From the NCBI GenBank assembly GCA_020631735.1, contig CM036168.1:103498036-103562035 (forward strand): a DNA stretch of 64,000 nt. Reading direction: 5' to 3'. Under the pieces are notes generated by a model, which saw only the letters and a list, made by a program, of their open reading frames with translations, was not told the DNA's origin and did no database searches. Below, piece by piece: positions 38,069 through 49,700 of the stretch. A program made the position numbers and the translations under genes. Position 1 is the stretch's first letter; each line of letters starts with the position of its first letter. The DNA is from Saccharum officinarum. Taxonomy: Eukaryota; Streptophyta; Magnoliopsida; Poales; Poaceae.

Positions 38069-40374
38069 TTATATGAAGGCGAAAAAAAGACTCCAACGTC
38101 CCGGAAAGTACGGATACGGGAGACCAGAAAGCACGACGTAGGGAGTCCTGTACTTAGCGTCGGTCCAAACTATGTCCCCGAAAGTAGGCTCGCCGCCGCT
38201 AGGTGCAGTGAGCTTGATTCCCACCTCGAACTTCGCCGTCTGCCCCACCGCACTGAACTCCAACGTCCTCGGGGAGACGGACACGTTGACGTTGCTCGGC
38301 GATACCCAAGACGCGTGGTACACTGCAGCGCCCGCGCCGACGTTGGTTACCGTCCTCTTGAACTGCACGCTGCCGGAAGTGGCGTTGAAATCGAAGATCG
38401 CCACAAAGGACGGGTAGTTCACGTCGCTGGACGCGGAGGAGTAGTTGTACGCCGACGACGACCTCGTGATCGCCATGATCTGGGCCTTCGTGTAGTTGGC
38501 GGCGCAGAGGAGCGCGACGAAGTCGCCCGGCCGGGCGTCGTACACCAGTCCAAGGTCCATCGCAGCGTTGGGGTCGACTTGGCCTGAACCCATGGCCAGC
38601 GGGCTCGCGACGGTGATGTTATCGATGACGTCGGCCGTGATCGGATTGTTCGTGTTGTCGGCGGTGGTTGCCGTGGTCATCATCGCCGACTTGATCATGG
38701 CCGGGCTCCAGTTCGGGTGCGCCGCACGCAGCAGGGCCGCAACGCCGCTGGCGTGCGGGCAAGCCATCGACGTCCCGGACGCAACCAGGAAGTTGCTGGG
38801 CAGCCATGTTTGGCCTATCATCGCGGTTGGAATTGCGAGCGTCACGGGCGCAAGGATTTTGTCCCCTGGCGCTAGGATGTCAGGCTTGAGCACGCCGGCG
38901 TAGCTCGGCGACGGCCCCCGCGAAGAGTAGAAGGTGACCATCGGCGCCGCCCGTGTTCCGAGAATCGTCTGCTGGAACTTCATGGCGCCCGTTGGCACCG
39001 TGCTGGAGTTGATGTAGCTCAGCAGCCTCGGTGCATCTTCCGGGCTTATAATAACGGCGGGGAGGGGCATGGAATCTTCGAAATATGCTCCGTAGGCTGA
39101 GATGAAGACGGCCCCGGAGACTCCTGCCTCGGCGACGACGTTCAGCTGTTCAGTCAGATTCCCCGTGTGGCACACGACAATAGTGGTCGTTGAATTGGCC
39201 AACGCTGCTTTTGAGTCGCACGCCGATACGATGTCGTTGTAGACCAGCCTCGTGTCCACGACCCACGCGTTCACTGGGTACGTAGTGATGCCGCGGATGG
39301 TCCCTCGCATGTCGTCGTAGTACAACGTGCCGGTCCACCGTGCCGGCGGCGACGGTAAGGAGCCACGGGATGCCGTTGTGCAGTCTGCCGAGCCGTGGGC
39401 CTTGGTTTCCAGCCGAGCCCGAGAGGAAAAAAACCGCGCTCGATGGCCGCGAACGCGGCGATCGCTACGGGGTCCTCGTACAGCGGCACGTCGTCGAAGC
39501 CGCTCGAGATGGAGATGACGTCGACGCCGTCCGCGATGGCCGCGTCCATGCCCGCCAGCACGTCGGACGCGTACCGCCCCTCGGCTTCGGGCCAGATGAC
39601 CTTGTACATGGCGCCGTGCGCGTGCGGGGCAACGCCGCGCGCCCCGTACCCGAAGTGGACGCGCACCGCACGGGGCTGCCCCCTGCGGTCGACGACGTGT
39701 GCGTGCCGTGCCCGTCTGTGTCGCGCGTCTAGTTCATGGAGATCTTTACGCCCGGGTTCGCGGCGACCAGGCCCTTGTTGAAGTAGCGCGCTCCGATGAG
39801 CTTCCGGTTGCACATGGAGGGCGTGAAGTCGACGCCCGGCTCGCACGCGCCGCGCCACCGGGACGGGACCGGGGTCATGCCGGCGTCGTCGAAGCTCGCG
39901 CTCTCGGGCCACACACCGCCGTCGATCATGCCGATGATGACACCCTCGCCGAACTTGGATGCCGGCCACAGCCCGCTGGCGGAGTTGAGATTAAGGAACT
40001 CCATGGAGTGCGTGGTGTCGTGAAGCGTCGTCGCTCGGTGGTCCGGGTAGGCTGAGACGAAGCCCGGCGTGCTGCGGAGGGTGCGGAGCTCGGAGGCGGA
40101 GAGTGTCGCCGCGAAGCCGTGAAGCGCCTCGTCGTAAGTGCATAGGAGCTGCGGCTTGGTTCGGACGTCCGCTGACGCGTCCGTCGCAGACGCGACGGTG
40201 GCGGCGTACCAGTCGCGGTGGTCGGAATGGCGCCGCGGCATGGCAGACTTGTCCATGTGGATAATGTATCCCATCCGCGCGGCTCGCGCGGCCACCGGAC
40301 CGTAGAGGAGGACGCACGCATTGATGAGAAGTAGCAGTAAGGGTAGTGACGAGCGAGGACGCGATGCATGAAAT
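38069..40374 (-). pseudogene. subtilisin-like serine protease (plant subtilase), disrupted
   Basis: The reading order is a hydrophobic signal-peptide-like segment ([16 protein letters not shown]), an I9 propeptide ([13 protein letters not shown] to [13 protein letters not shown]), and the S8 catalytic domain. That domain has the Asp region ([13 protein letters not shown]), the His region ([15 protein letters not shown]) and the Ser region ([19 protein letters not shown]). A PA-like segment is inserted, and a C-terminal Fn3-like domain carries [17 protein letters not shown]. These are extracellular proteases in plants. The gene is intronless as in many subtilases. A TAG at 39729-39731 replaces the residue before [10 protein letters not shown]. 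The segment 39330-39730 uses all three frames, including a slip at a T-run near 39430 just before the oxyanion Asn region. The start is also out of frame with the signal peptide. It is either a pseudogene or a gene with several consensus errors. Confidence 0.8.
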
Positions 40375-40588
40375 ACAGTCACCGGATGGGCCTGTGACCC
40401 CTCAAAAATTGGTGGAAAGAGGCAATGAGGCAAGGGCCTGATATGTGGGCCAATGGGAAGGGTAAAACAGCCCATTCCGTCGCATCCATATGAAAGCCCA
40501 CGCAAATGCTTGTACTCCACTTTGGATCGACGTCTTCCAACCCGAATCCATGGAAAAACCCTAGAGCTTGACGCACACCAAATTCTGC

Positions 40589-40596
40589 GCGCCAAA
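40589..40596 (-). promoter_or_regulatory. E2F-type site
   Basis: GCGCCAAA on the plus strand is TTTGGCGC on the minus strand, an exact match to the plant E2F consensus TTTSSCGC. It lies about 140 bp upstream of the POLA start codon, where S-phase replication genes typically carry such sites. Confidence 0.6.
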
Positions 40597-40608
40597 TGCT
40601 CGAACACC

Positions 40609-40619
40609 TTCCCGCCAAA
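40609..40619 (-). promoter_or_regulatory. second E2F-type site
   Basis: TTCCCGCCAAA reads TTTGGCGGGAA on the minus strand, the classical E2F palindrome-like form. It is about 115 bp upstream of the POLA ATG and only 12 bp from the first site, which strengthens both calls. Confidence 0.65.
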
Positions 40620-40689
40620 GCTATCCGCTGGCATTTGCAATATAGATCTCCGCACCCCAACACCTAATTTGTGCGCGCGCCTGTGTCAC

Positions 40690-40728
40690 AAAGAGAGGGA
40701 GAGAGAGAGAGAGAGAATAGAGAGAGAG
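40690..40728. repeat. GA microsatellite in POLA 5' leader
   Basis: An interrupted GA repeat ends just before the POLA start codon at 40733. GA-rich leaders are common in grass genes. Confidence 0.85.
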
Positions 40729-40732
40729 TCGC

Positions 40733-43700
40733 ATGGAAGACTCACCCGCCGACGCCGCCGGCTCCGGCCGCCGCACGCGCACGCGCACCCGGGGCGCGGA
40801 GGCGTCGGGGCGCGCCGCCGTGCTCCAGCAACTCCGCTCCGTACGCAAAGGTGAAATCCGCGCCTCCGACGTCATCCAGGTGAAGGTTGACGCCCCGATC
40901 TACGACACCGTCCCGGAAGAGGAGTACAACGTGCTCGTCGCTCGCCGCAAGAAGGAAGCCGGCGAGTTCATCATCGACGACGACGGGCTCGGTTACGTCG
41001 AGGACGGCCGCGAGGAGGACTGGAGCCACCGCGCCCTCCCTTCCTCCTCCGATGAGGGATCTGACGGCGAGGACGGCGCTCCCCGCAAGCGGAAGCAGAC
41101 GCGCCCTCCCCAGGCGAAGCGTCAGCCGCAGCAGTCCTCCAAGGCGGCGGCGTCTCTCTCCGCCGCTGCTGCAAAGACGGGCCAGCAGATCTCCTCTATG
41201 TTCACATCCTCGGTGTTTAAGAGGACCGGCAGCGACCGTGCCAAGGGCTTGGCACTGGCCGCCGACAGCATCGTGGACGACATCATCGCCGAGTTCGCGC
41301 CCGACGAGAACGACCGTGAGGAGAGGCGGCGGCGGGTTGGTAGGGTTTGTGCGCCGCAGCCTCCTCCTCCAACAGTTTCCTACGTCAAGCCTCAAAAGGT
41401 AATTGTCGATACTGAAATGGTCGGATCGGACAATGGAAATGATATGGCGGTGGAATTGAAGAACGATACTGAGATGGAAACCAATTTGGAGGAAATTCCT
41501 GGTTCTAGTGCTGAATTGGTGGTTGATAATCTGGAAGAAATTCCTGGTTCTAGTGCTGAATTGGTGGTTGATAATAAGCGTTTGGAGGAACCAAAGCAGG
41601 AGGCTGATGGGGAAGTAAAGGTAGAAAAGACACACCGCCTCAATGCAAAGATTAAGGCGGAGGAGAGCAGAAATAATGATGTGACGAGTGCAACAGCAGG
41701 ATGGATGAAGATATGTGGGAACGGGCAGAATGCAGTAGGTGAAGAAGGGGTGGCTGTTGATGGTAACACCAATGTGGATGAAAGTTCAGAGTTTGAGCTG
41801 AAAGATGGAGCACTGCCATTCTACATACTGGATGCATATGAGGAACCATTTGGTGCTAATTCAGGCACAGTGTATTTGTTTGGGAAGGTAAATAGCACTA
41901 CACTGAAATTTCAAGTACAATTCTGGTAAATTATCCTAAGAATACAGTTTTACTTTCTGATGTCTGACAAGCAACTTTTCTTTAATTGATTATTGGGGCC
42001 AACTCATAGTGCTGCTTTTGTAGGATAATTCGTACACCATACATGTCTCAGAAATTTTGTGTCCTTTTTCCCAAGGATTCAAAATGGAAATAAAAACTTC
42101 CTGTGCAGTCTTTGAAAGATGTTTCATTAAGTACTAGACAGTCAGTGGATGGTGTGTAACTCCTAGGCGGGAGGGTGATGCCTAATTCATTGGCGATGGA
42201 TCTTCGTAAATTGTGTCTCTGAGGCATATGCTTTCATCACTAGATACTAGTATATTCTTTTTTTCTGACAAGCTGCTTTCCTGTTCTAGGTTGAAGTTGG
42301 CAAGCGGTTTCATAGTTGCTGCGTCATTGTAAAAAATATTCAAAGATGCATATATGCTATTCCAAACCATTCAGTGTTTCCAAGGGACTCCATATCAGGG
42401 ATAGAAAAAAACCCCACAAGTGCTGATCTTTTGCCATCACTTCGAGCAATTCTACATGTGAGAATGATTTTGTTTTTATTCTTAACACATAGCACTACTG
42501 TAAATTATGCATAACACATCCTATATTACCAGGAGTTGGCATCAGGATTAAAGAGTGAAATAGCTGACAGATTGTCAGACCTCAATGTGTCAAATTTCGT
42601 AATGACTCCAGTCAAGGTTAGTAATTGCACATGCACACAGATACAAACATGCTCCCCCATTCCCCTCTACTGTGCTAAATGGTTATATTTGTCATGCCTT
42701 AGAGGAACTATGCATTTGAGAGGACTGATCTACCAAATGGAGAGCAATATGTCCTGAAAATTAATTATCCTTACAAGGTATGTGTCTTGTCAATACATCT
42801 TTGACTGCTATTTTACTTTATAATGGCCTTCAAGGGGTCTAGGTACTTTTGTCTAAATGTTATTGTGGTTGCATATTTGGCTGCCATGGAGTGAAATGCA
42901 ATGACAATATTTGAGAAAAGTGTGGCTAGTATCTAGCATAGCTGGTTTATCAGTCCCTTATTTGGGAAATGATGCTATGTTGAATTGTGAACTAATGGCA
43001 CAAATGATTTAATATGTTATATAGCATAAAAAACACCGGATATTTCTATCCTAGAAGTTTCTGAAATATAAAAATCAATATTCTGTATTGAATTCGATCC
43101 AAGTCATTTTAATATTTAATCTTGTATGCTTACAGAAGGAACCTAGGAAATTAAAAATAAAAAACCTACAGTCTTACAAGATATTATGAGTCATTTCTTA
43201 AGTGTGGCTGCTAGTCTGGGAATTCTAGAGTTGTATGCTGATTCGATATTTGTCGGCTATACTCATCAACTAACTTGAACTGTGAATACATTCTGGATGT
43301 TTGTAGGCTTGTAGCAGAGAAAAAGCAACCTACTAATCAGGCTTATTTTCAAGCATTGGCTTTTGAATATTCATTTTTCATGTCATGATCTCTTGGTTAG
43401 AATACCATAATCATTTTAAATGAAAATGGTTTCTGTGCTAATTTTGGTTAAATGGTATACTCAAGTTTTACAAGTTGGGTTGGGAGCTGTTGAAGGGTAG
43501 GATTGATCTTGGAATATTCGTGATTTAATTCCTAAGGAAATGCCCCATGTAGTAACGAAGCTCATGGGTTCAGGACTAAACTATGTTCTTTCTGATTGGT
43601 TTCTTTCAGTGTAAACTGAAAACTGCATCTATCTCTCACTCAATCTTTCCAATTTGCAATTGTATTACTTATGTGATACATATTTTCTTAGGATCCTGCT

Positions 43701-46700
43701 CTACCAGCGGACCTCAGGGGTGAACATTTTCATGCACTGCTTGGGACAAGCAATAGGTACAATGCATACACCTTGCATTATATGGCATATGCTATACTCC
43801 CCCTGTCCCAAAAAAAGAGTCATTCTCGCTTCCCAAAAAGTCAGCAACTTTTAACTTTGACTAAATATATTTAACAAAATATTAATATTTAATGGTACAT
43901 AATTAGTATCATTAGGTAGACCATTGAATATACTTTCATAATCAATGTTTTCAGATCGTATTATCGAGGCTAGTCGTATGACCACCGATCAGACGACTAA
44001 TCGCGATTAGTCGTCGATAAGGGTCGATTAGTCGGTCCTAATCGGTCTAATCGGCTAGTCGGACATTTAGTCGTCCTTGTGCCTAGATGACCTGATCGAC
44101 CATGTATATACTATATATATGATGTAAATATATGTAAACATGGCCATAATAAATAGGTAAATGTTAGAGGCAAGCAACCAAGCACAGTTTGGCATGTAAT
44201 CATGTTTGCAATGAATCATTATCATGGTGATTTGGCCACTTACCTGTAACTGCTGCTTGCTGATGCCTGATGGTGTCATGGTGAGTGCTGACTGCTGACC
44301 AAAGAAAAACTAGGCGCGGGCGGAGCTGTGGGCGGAGCTGCTCGGACGGAGCTGCTGCGGACGGACGGACAGACGGAGCAGCTGCGGGCGGTGCTGCTCG
44401 GACGGACGGACGGGCGGAGCTGCTCGGACGGAGCTGCTGCAGACGGACGGACGGAGCTGCTGCTCGGACGGAGCTGCTGCGGGCGGAGCTGCTGCGGACA
44501 GACGGACGGACGGAGCTTCTGCGAGCGGAGCTGCTGCGGACGGACGGACGGGCGGAACTGCTCGGACGGAGCTGCTGTGGGCGGAGCTGCGGACACCAGC
44601 GAGGGGCGCGGCCGGAGCTGCGGACGCCGGCGAGGGAGATCCAGAGGCAGGCCGCCGGCGGCTGCAAGAGAGAGGCAGAGAGCAGCGGGAGCTGGAAATG
44701 TGCCGTCACTCAGTCACTCACTCACTCCTTTCTTCTTACCCTAATGGGCCAGCTAAAGGTGGGCCGAATTCTTTAGCTGGGCCAAATTCTCCCTCCCCCA
44801 AACTAGTCGTCCGACTAGTCGGCTAGTCTGATCGGACGACTAATCGTGATTAGTCGCAACTTATCGGACGATAAGTTTTCTAATCGTTCTAAACTAATCG
44901 AGGGCCCTTATCGAGCACCTGGTTACGATAAGGACGACTAATCGCGATTAATCGCGATTAGTCGTCCGATCTGAAAACATTGTTCATAATAAACTTATTT
45001 GAAGATAGAAATGTTGCACGTATTTTCTATAAACCTAGTCAAAGTTGAGAAAGTTTGACCAACACGATTCCCATAGCGACTCTATTTTTGAGACAGAGGG
45101 AGTACAATATAGTTTAGATGTTTTTTATGCCCATTTTCTTCCTGATGGATGCTGATCTTTTTACCTTTCCAGTGCTCTTGAATTATTTCTTATCAAGAGG
45201 AAGGTCAAGGGGCCTTCATGGCTGTCGGTTTCCAAATTTGTGACACGGCCATCCACTCAGCGGGTATATCCTTGACTTCAGCCTGTCCTGTTACTATTGG
45301 TGGTGTTTCATATCAAGCTAGTTAGTATTTGAATAGCTCCTTCCAGATTCTTTTGCCATGCTAGATTGATGGCGGTGCCTTTTGACTCTACAACAGGTCA
45401 GCTGGTGTAAATTTGAAGTTACAGTTGATTGCCTAAAGGATATATCTGTTTTGACGACAAGTACAAATCTAGAAGTTCCTACTGTTGTAGTTGCAGCAGT
45501 TAATCTCAAAACTATCATAAATGAGAAACACAATGTGCATGAGATTGTGTCAGCATCTCTCATATGCTGTCATCGGGTGAAGGTATGTTGTTTATTTGTT
45601 GTTGAAATATATTTTCTAGCATTTGGTTTACTAGTTTAGGTACTTTGGCAATGAGGTGGCAGAAATGGTTCATATCTATTTGAAACAATTGTTTTGAGAC
45701 AAACTGACACACTTCCATGTTCCATTTCAACACTTTACATTTCTCAAAGGTTCACACAAGAAGGAAACCCTCATGTTCTTCAAACTAAACCTTTCCATTT
45801 TGGGCCAATTTTCAGATTGATAGTCCAATGCATCCAGAAGATTGGCAGAAACGGGGAATGCTCAGCCATTTTACTGTTATGCGCAAACTTGAAGGTAGCA
45901 TATTTCCTTTAGGCCTTGCTAAGGGAGCTTCTGATAGGAACGAGCAGGCTGGTAGCAACGTGCTGGCACTAGAAAGCAGGTGGGTTCAGCCTTTTCTTGT
46001 ATATGTATTATATGTATTATTACTCTGGCCACAAAAAAGTTATCATTTAGGACCAGATTTGGTCAAATCTTAGAAACTAAAACAACAATAACTATTATAT
46101 TATTTAGTTCGAAAACAAGTTGTATGTGAAGATTTGTTTTCAAAGTTTTTACAAAATCTCTTAAATTTGAAGGATTTTAAGAATATATTCTAGATAAAAT
46201 TAATGGTCAAAGATATGCATTCAAGACTGCGCAAAGTCAAATGTCAACTATTTTTTATCAGAGTAGTACCCACTTATTTGATGAGTTCCATTGTTGAATG
46301 CACTGATTAATTGGTTTGCTCCCTTTTCCAGTGAACGCGCATTATTAAATCGCTTGATGATTGAGCTTAGCAAACTTGACTGCGACGTACTTGTGGGACA
46401 CAATATTTCAGGATTCGATTTGGATGTGCTTCTACACCGTGCTCAGGTATTTTTAATCATTTTGTGCTCTGTTGCTTCCTATATTCAACCTGTTGTACAC
46501 TATTCCTGAGTTCATAAATTTGTATGGGTTTTGTTTATAAATTATTGAGGGTTTATTCCAGGTAGTTTCAAGGGAACTTGCATATATATTTCTGACTATC
46601 ATTTTCTTATTTAATGGTTCTGCTAGACATGCAAAGTGCCAAGCAGCATGTGGTCCAAGATTGGTCGTCTCAGGCGATCATCAATGCCCAGGCTTACCAA

Positions 46701-49700
46701 AGGAAGCACACTCTATGGTTCTGGAGCAAGTCCAGGAATTATGTCCTGTATTGCTGGCCGTCTTCTCTGTGACACCTATTTATGCTCTCGTGACCTTCTG
46801 AAGGAGGTAACCTGCAGTGCGTTTGTTTTTTTTGATAATGGAAGGCAACTAACCATACAATTTTTAAATATAATTTCAGTTACCAAATTCAGCAGTTAAT
46901 TCTGTTCCATGCAGGTGAGTTATTCCTTGACACAACTTGCAGAAACACAATTAAAAAAGGTCAGGAGAGAGGTTTCTCCACATGATATACCTCTGATGTA
47001 CCAGTCTTCGAGTGAACTGCTCAAACTGGTAATTTCTTCAAACAAAACATTGTGCTGCTTTTCTCTTAACAGAATGTCTTCTATTTTTCTCAAAAGTTAT
47101 GAAACTAATTGCAAAATTGTGACACTCAACTAGGTTGAATATGGTGAGACAGATGCATGGCTTTCTTTGGAGCTCATGTTTCATTTGAGTGTTCTCCCAC
47201 TGACACGGCAATTGACCAACATTAGTGGTAACCTGTGGGGGAAAACACTTCAGGTAATATTCATTATTATCATGCATTTTGTGTAGCTAACTATGAAGCC
47301 TTGCATTCTTGACGTCATGTCTCAAATGAAATTCCTGTAGGGTGCTAGGGCTCAGAGGGTAGAATATCTACTACTGCATTCATTTCATGCAAGAAAATTT
47401 ATTGTACCGGATAAATTTGCACGCAACAAAGAGCTGAACTCCACAAAAAGAAAAATGAATGCTGGTACTGAGGGTGCAAATGCTGATGATGGTGCTGCTG
47501 ATCCTTCCGTTGATGATGAAGTGCACAATGGTGATCAAGGTAAAGCCAGAAAAGGACCTTCATATGCTGGTGGATTAGTTTTGGAGCCTAAGAAGGGTCT
47601 ATATGACAAGTATGTTTTACTTCTCGACTTCAACAGCCTTTATCCTTCAATAATTCAGGTAAATGATCAGTACTCACAGCTTCTATTGCATGCTCTCTTT
47701 AAAGTTTAAGATAAACAAATAATAGACGTATCGATCTATATTCAATAGTGCCTTTATTATTATTTCTCCACAGGAATACAACATCTGCTTTACCACCGTT
47801 GAGCGTTCTTCTGATGGCAGTGTACCTAATTTGCCAGCATCAAAAGCTACTGGTGTTTTACCTGAGGTAATTGCCTATGGATGTGCCATTGAGATTTAGA
47901 GCTGTCAATAGTTTCGGTGATCAAGATTTTGTATGGACATGTATTTTTCTCATGTGTTTGCAATCATGGCTTACAAATCAGTTGCTGAGGAGTTTGGTGG
48001 AGAGGAGAAGGATGGTTAAATCATGGTTGAAGACTGCTTCTGGTCTTAAAAGGCAGCAGTTTGATATTCAACAGCAAGCATTGAAACTCACTGCAAATAG
48101 GTAAGAATTTCTGTTAACAAACATAAGTATGTCTGCTTGCATTCCACTAGTATGATTAATGAGTTTCTGACCCAGTCTTTAATGCTTGTGCTCCAGCATG
48201 TATGGTTGCTTGGGCTTTTCCAATTCCAGGTTTTATGCAAAGCCACTTGCTGAGCTTATTACACTCCAAGTGAGAACAAGTTTTACTCACAGAATTTATT
48301 AGCAAACCTGTAATATGTTGTTGTGGTTAATATGATGCCTCTTTCAGGGTAGAGAGATATTGCAAAACACTGTAGATCTGGTTCAGAATAATTTAAATTT
48401 GGAGGTATGTAGAATTCTTATGTCTATGGATTTCTCTGTAGTAATAAAGCATTCAGAATAATTGAAATTGCTTCAAAGGGACATAACAACTTGGTAGATG
48501 CTAGAGAGTAGAATTTAATACATCTCAACTTCATTGTACTGGAGATTAAACTGGAGGTGAAGATGCCTCCTAAAAATCCAGTCCATTGAAGATTCAACAG
48601 CTTTTTTTTTTATTAATTAACTGCTTGTAGAATAACAGAGAAATGGGAAACACCACACCCAACATGGGGGGGTGACATTTATATATATAGCCAATATGGC
48701 AGGGTATAACAGGCATGTACATGCTTTACATAGCAGGTGCTAATCACACTGATTTGTGCCGTTGCCTATTATATACTTGGCTAATATACACTTGCCTAAT
48801 ATATCTATCAGCCGCCCGCAGTCGAAGCGTCAGGATTCCGGATGCAGAGACTGGACCGAAATTCTTCAAACAGCTGAACCGGCAACCCCTTTGTCATGAT
48901 GTCAGCGAACTGAAACCGTGACGGCACATGGAGAACTCGAACCTCGCCGAGAGCCACCTTCTCACGGACGAAGTGGATGTCAATCTCGATGTGCTTGGTG
49001 CGGCGGTGGTGGACCGGGTTGGCTGTCATGTAGACAGCGATGACGTTGTCACAGTAGACAACTGTGGCAACCTTCAGGGGAACATGAAGTTCCTGAAGGA
49101 GTTGATGAAGCCAACAGCACTCGGCAACCACGTGAGCAACAGCCCGGTACTCGGCCTCCGCACTAGACCGGGACACCGTGGTCTGCCGTTTTGAAGACCA
49201 GGACACCAGACTGTCGCCGAGGAAGACGCAGAAGCCTGATGTAGAGCGGCGGGAGTCTGGGCACCCGACCCAGTCAGCATCGGAGTATGTAATCAGCTTG
49301 TCGACTGGCCCAGTGCCAATGTGGAGACCAGCTGACAGTGTGCCCTTCACATATCGAAGGATGCGCTTGATCAGCGCGAGGTGAGCTTCGCGCGGGTCAT
49401 GCATGAAGAGGCACAGTTGCTGTACAACATAGGCCAGGTCGGGGCGAGTAAGCGTCAGGTACTGGAGAGAGCCGGCGAGACTCCGGTACGCGGCGGGATC
49501 AGCAACAGGAGCGCCCGCCGAGGCAGAGAGCTTGGCACGAGAGTCAACAGGTGTCGATGTCGAGTGACACTCGGCCATGCCCGCCTTCTGGAGGAGGTCC
49601 ACGGCGTACTGCCGCTGGCTGAGGAAGAGGCCGTCGGAGGAGCGAGTGACGGATATACCCAGGAAGTGATGTAGTTCCCCGAGGTCCGTCATGGCGAACT

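Larger units (their letters stand above)
40375..40732. promoter_or_regulatory. divergent promoter between subtilase and POLA
   Basis: Only about 350 bp separates the subtilase start region (minus) from the POLA ATG (plus). The POLA side holds two E2F-type sites and a GA-rich microsatellite just before the start codon. No clear TATA box was seen on the POLA side, which is usual for replication genes. Confidence 0.6.
43797..45102. mobile_element. Stowaway-type MITE in POLA intron 5, split by a hAT element
   Basis: The left end CTCCCCCTGTCCCAAAAA and right end, reverse-complemented CTCCCTCTGTCTCAAAAA, are inverted repeats flanked by TA. This is the Stowaway (Tc1/mariner) signature. Removing the nested hAT element and one copy of its 8-bp duplication leaves a MITE of about 258 bp, a normal size. 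Confidence 0.88.

Noticed and set aside
44200..44776. Frames of 106-169 codons in the hAT element
   Set aside because: They arise from a minisatellite and consist of repeated Ser/Ala/Pro or Arg/Gly/Asp. No transposase motif.
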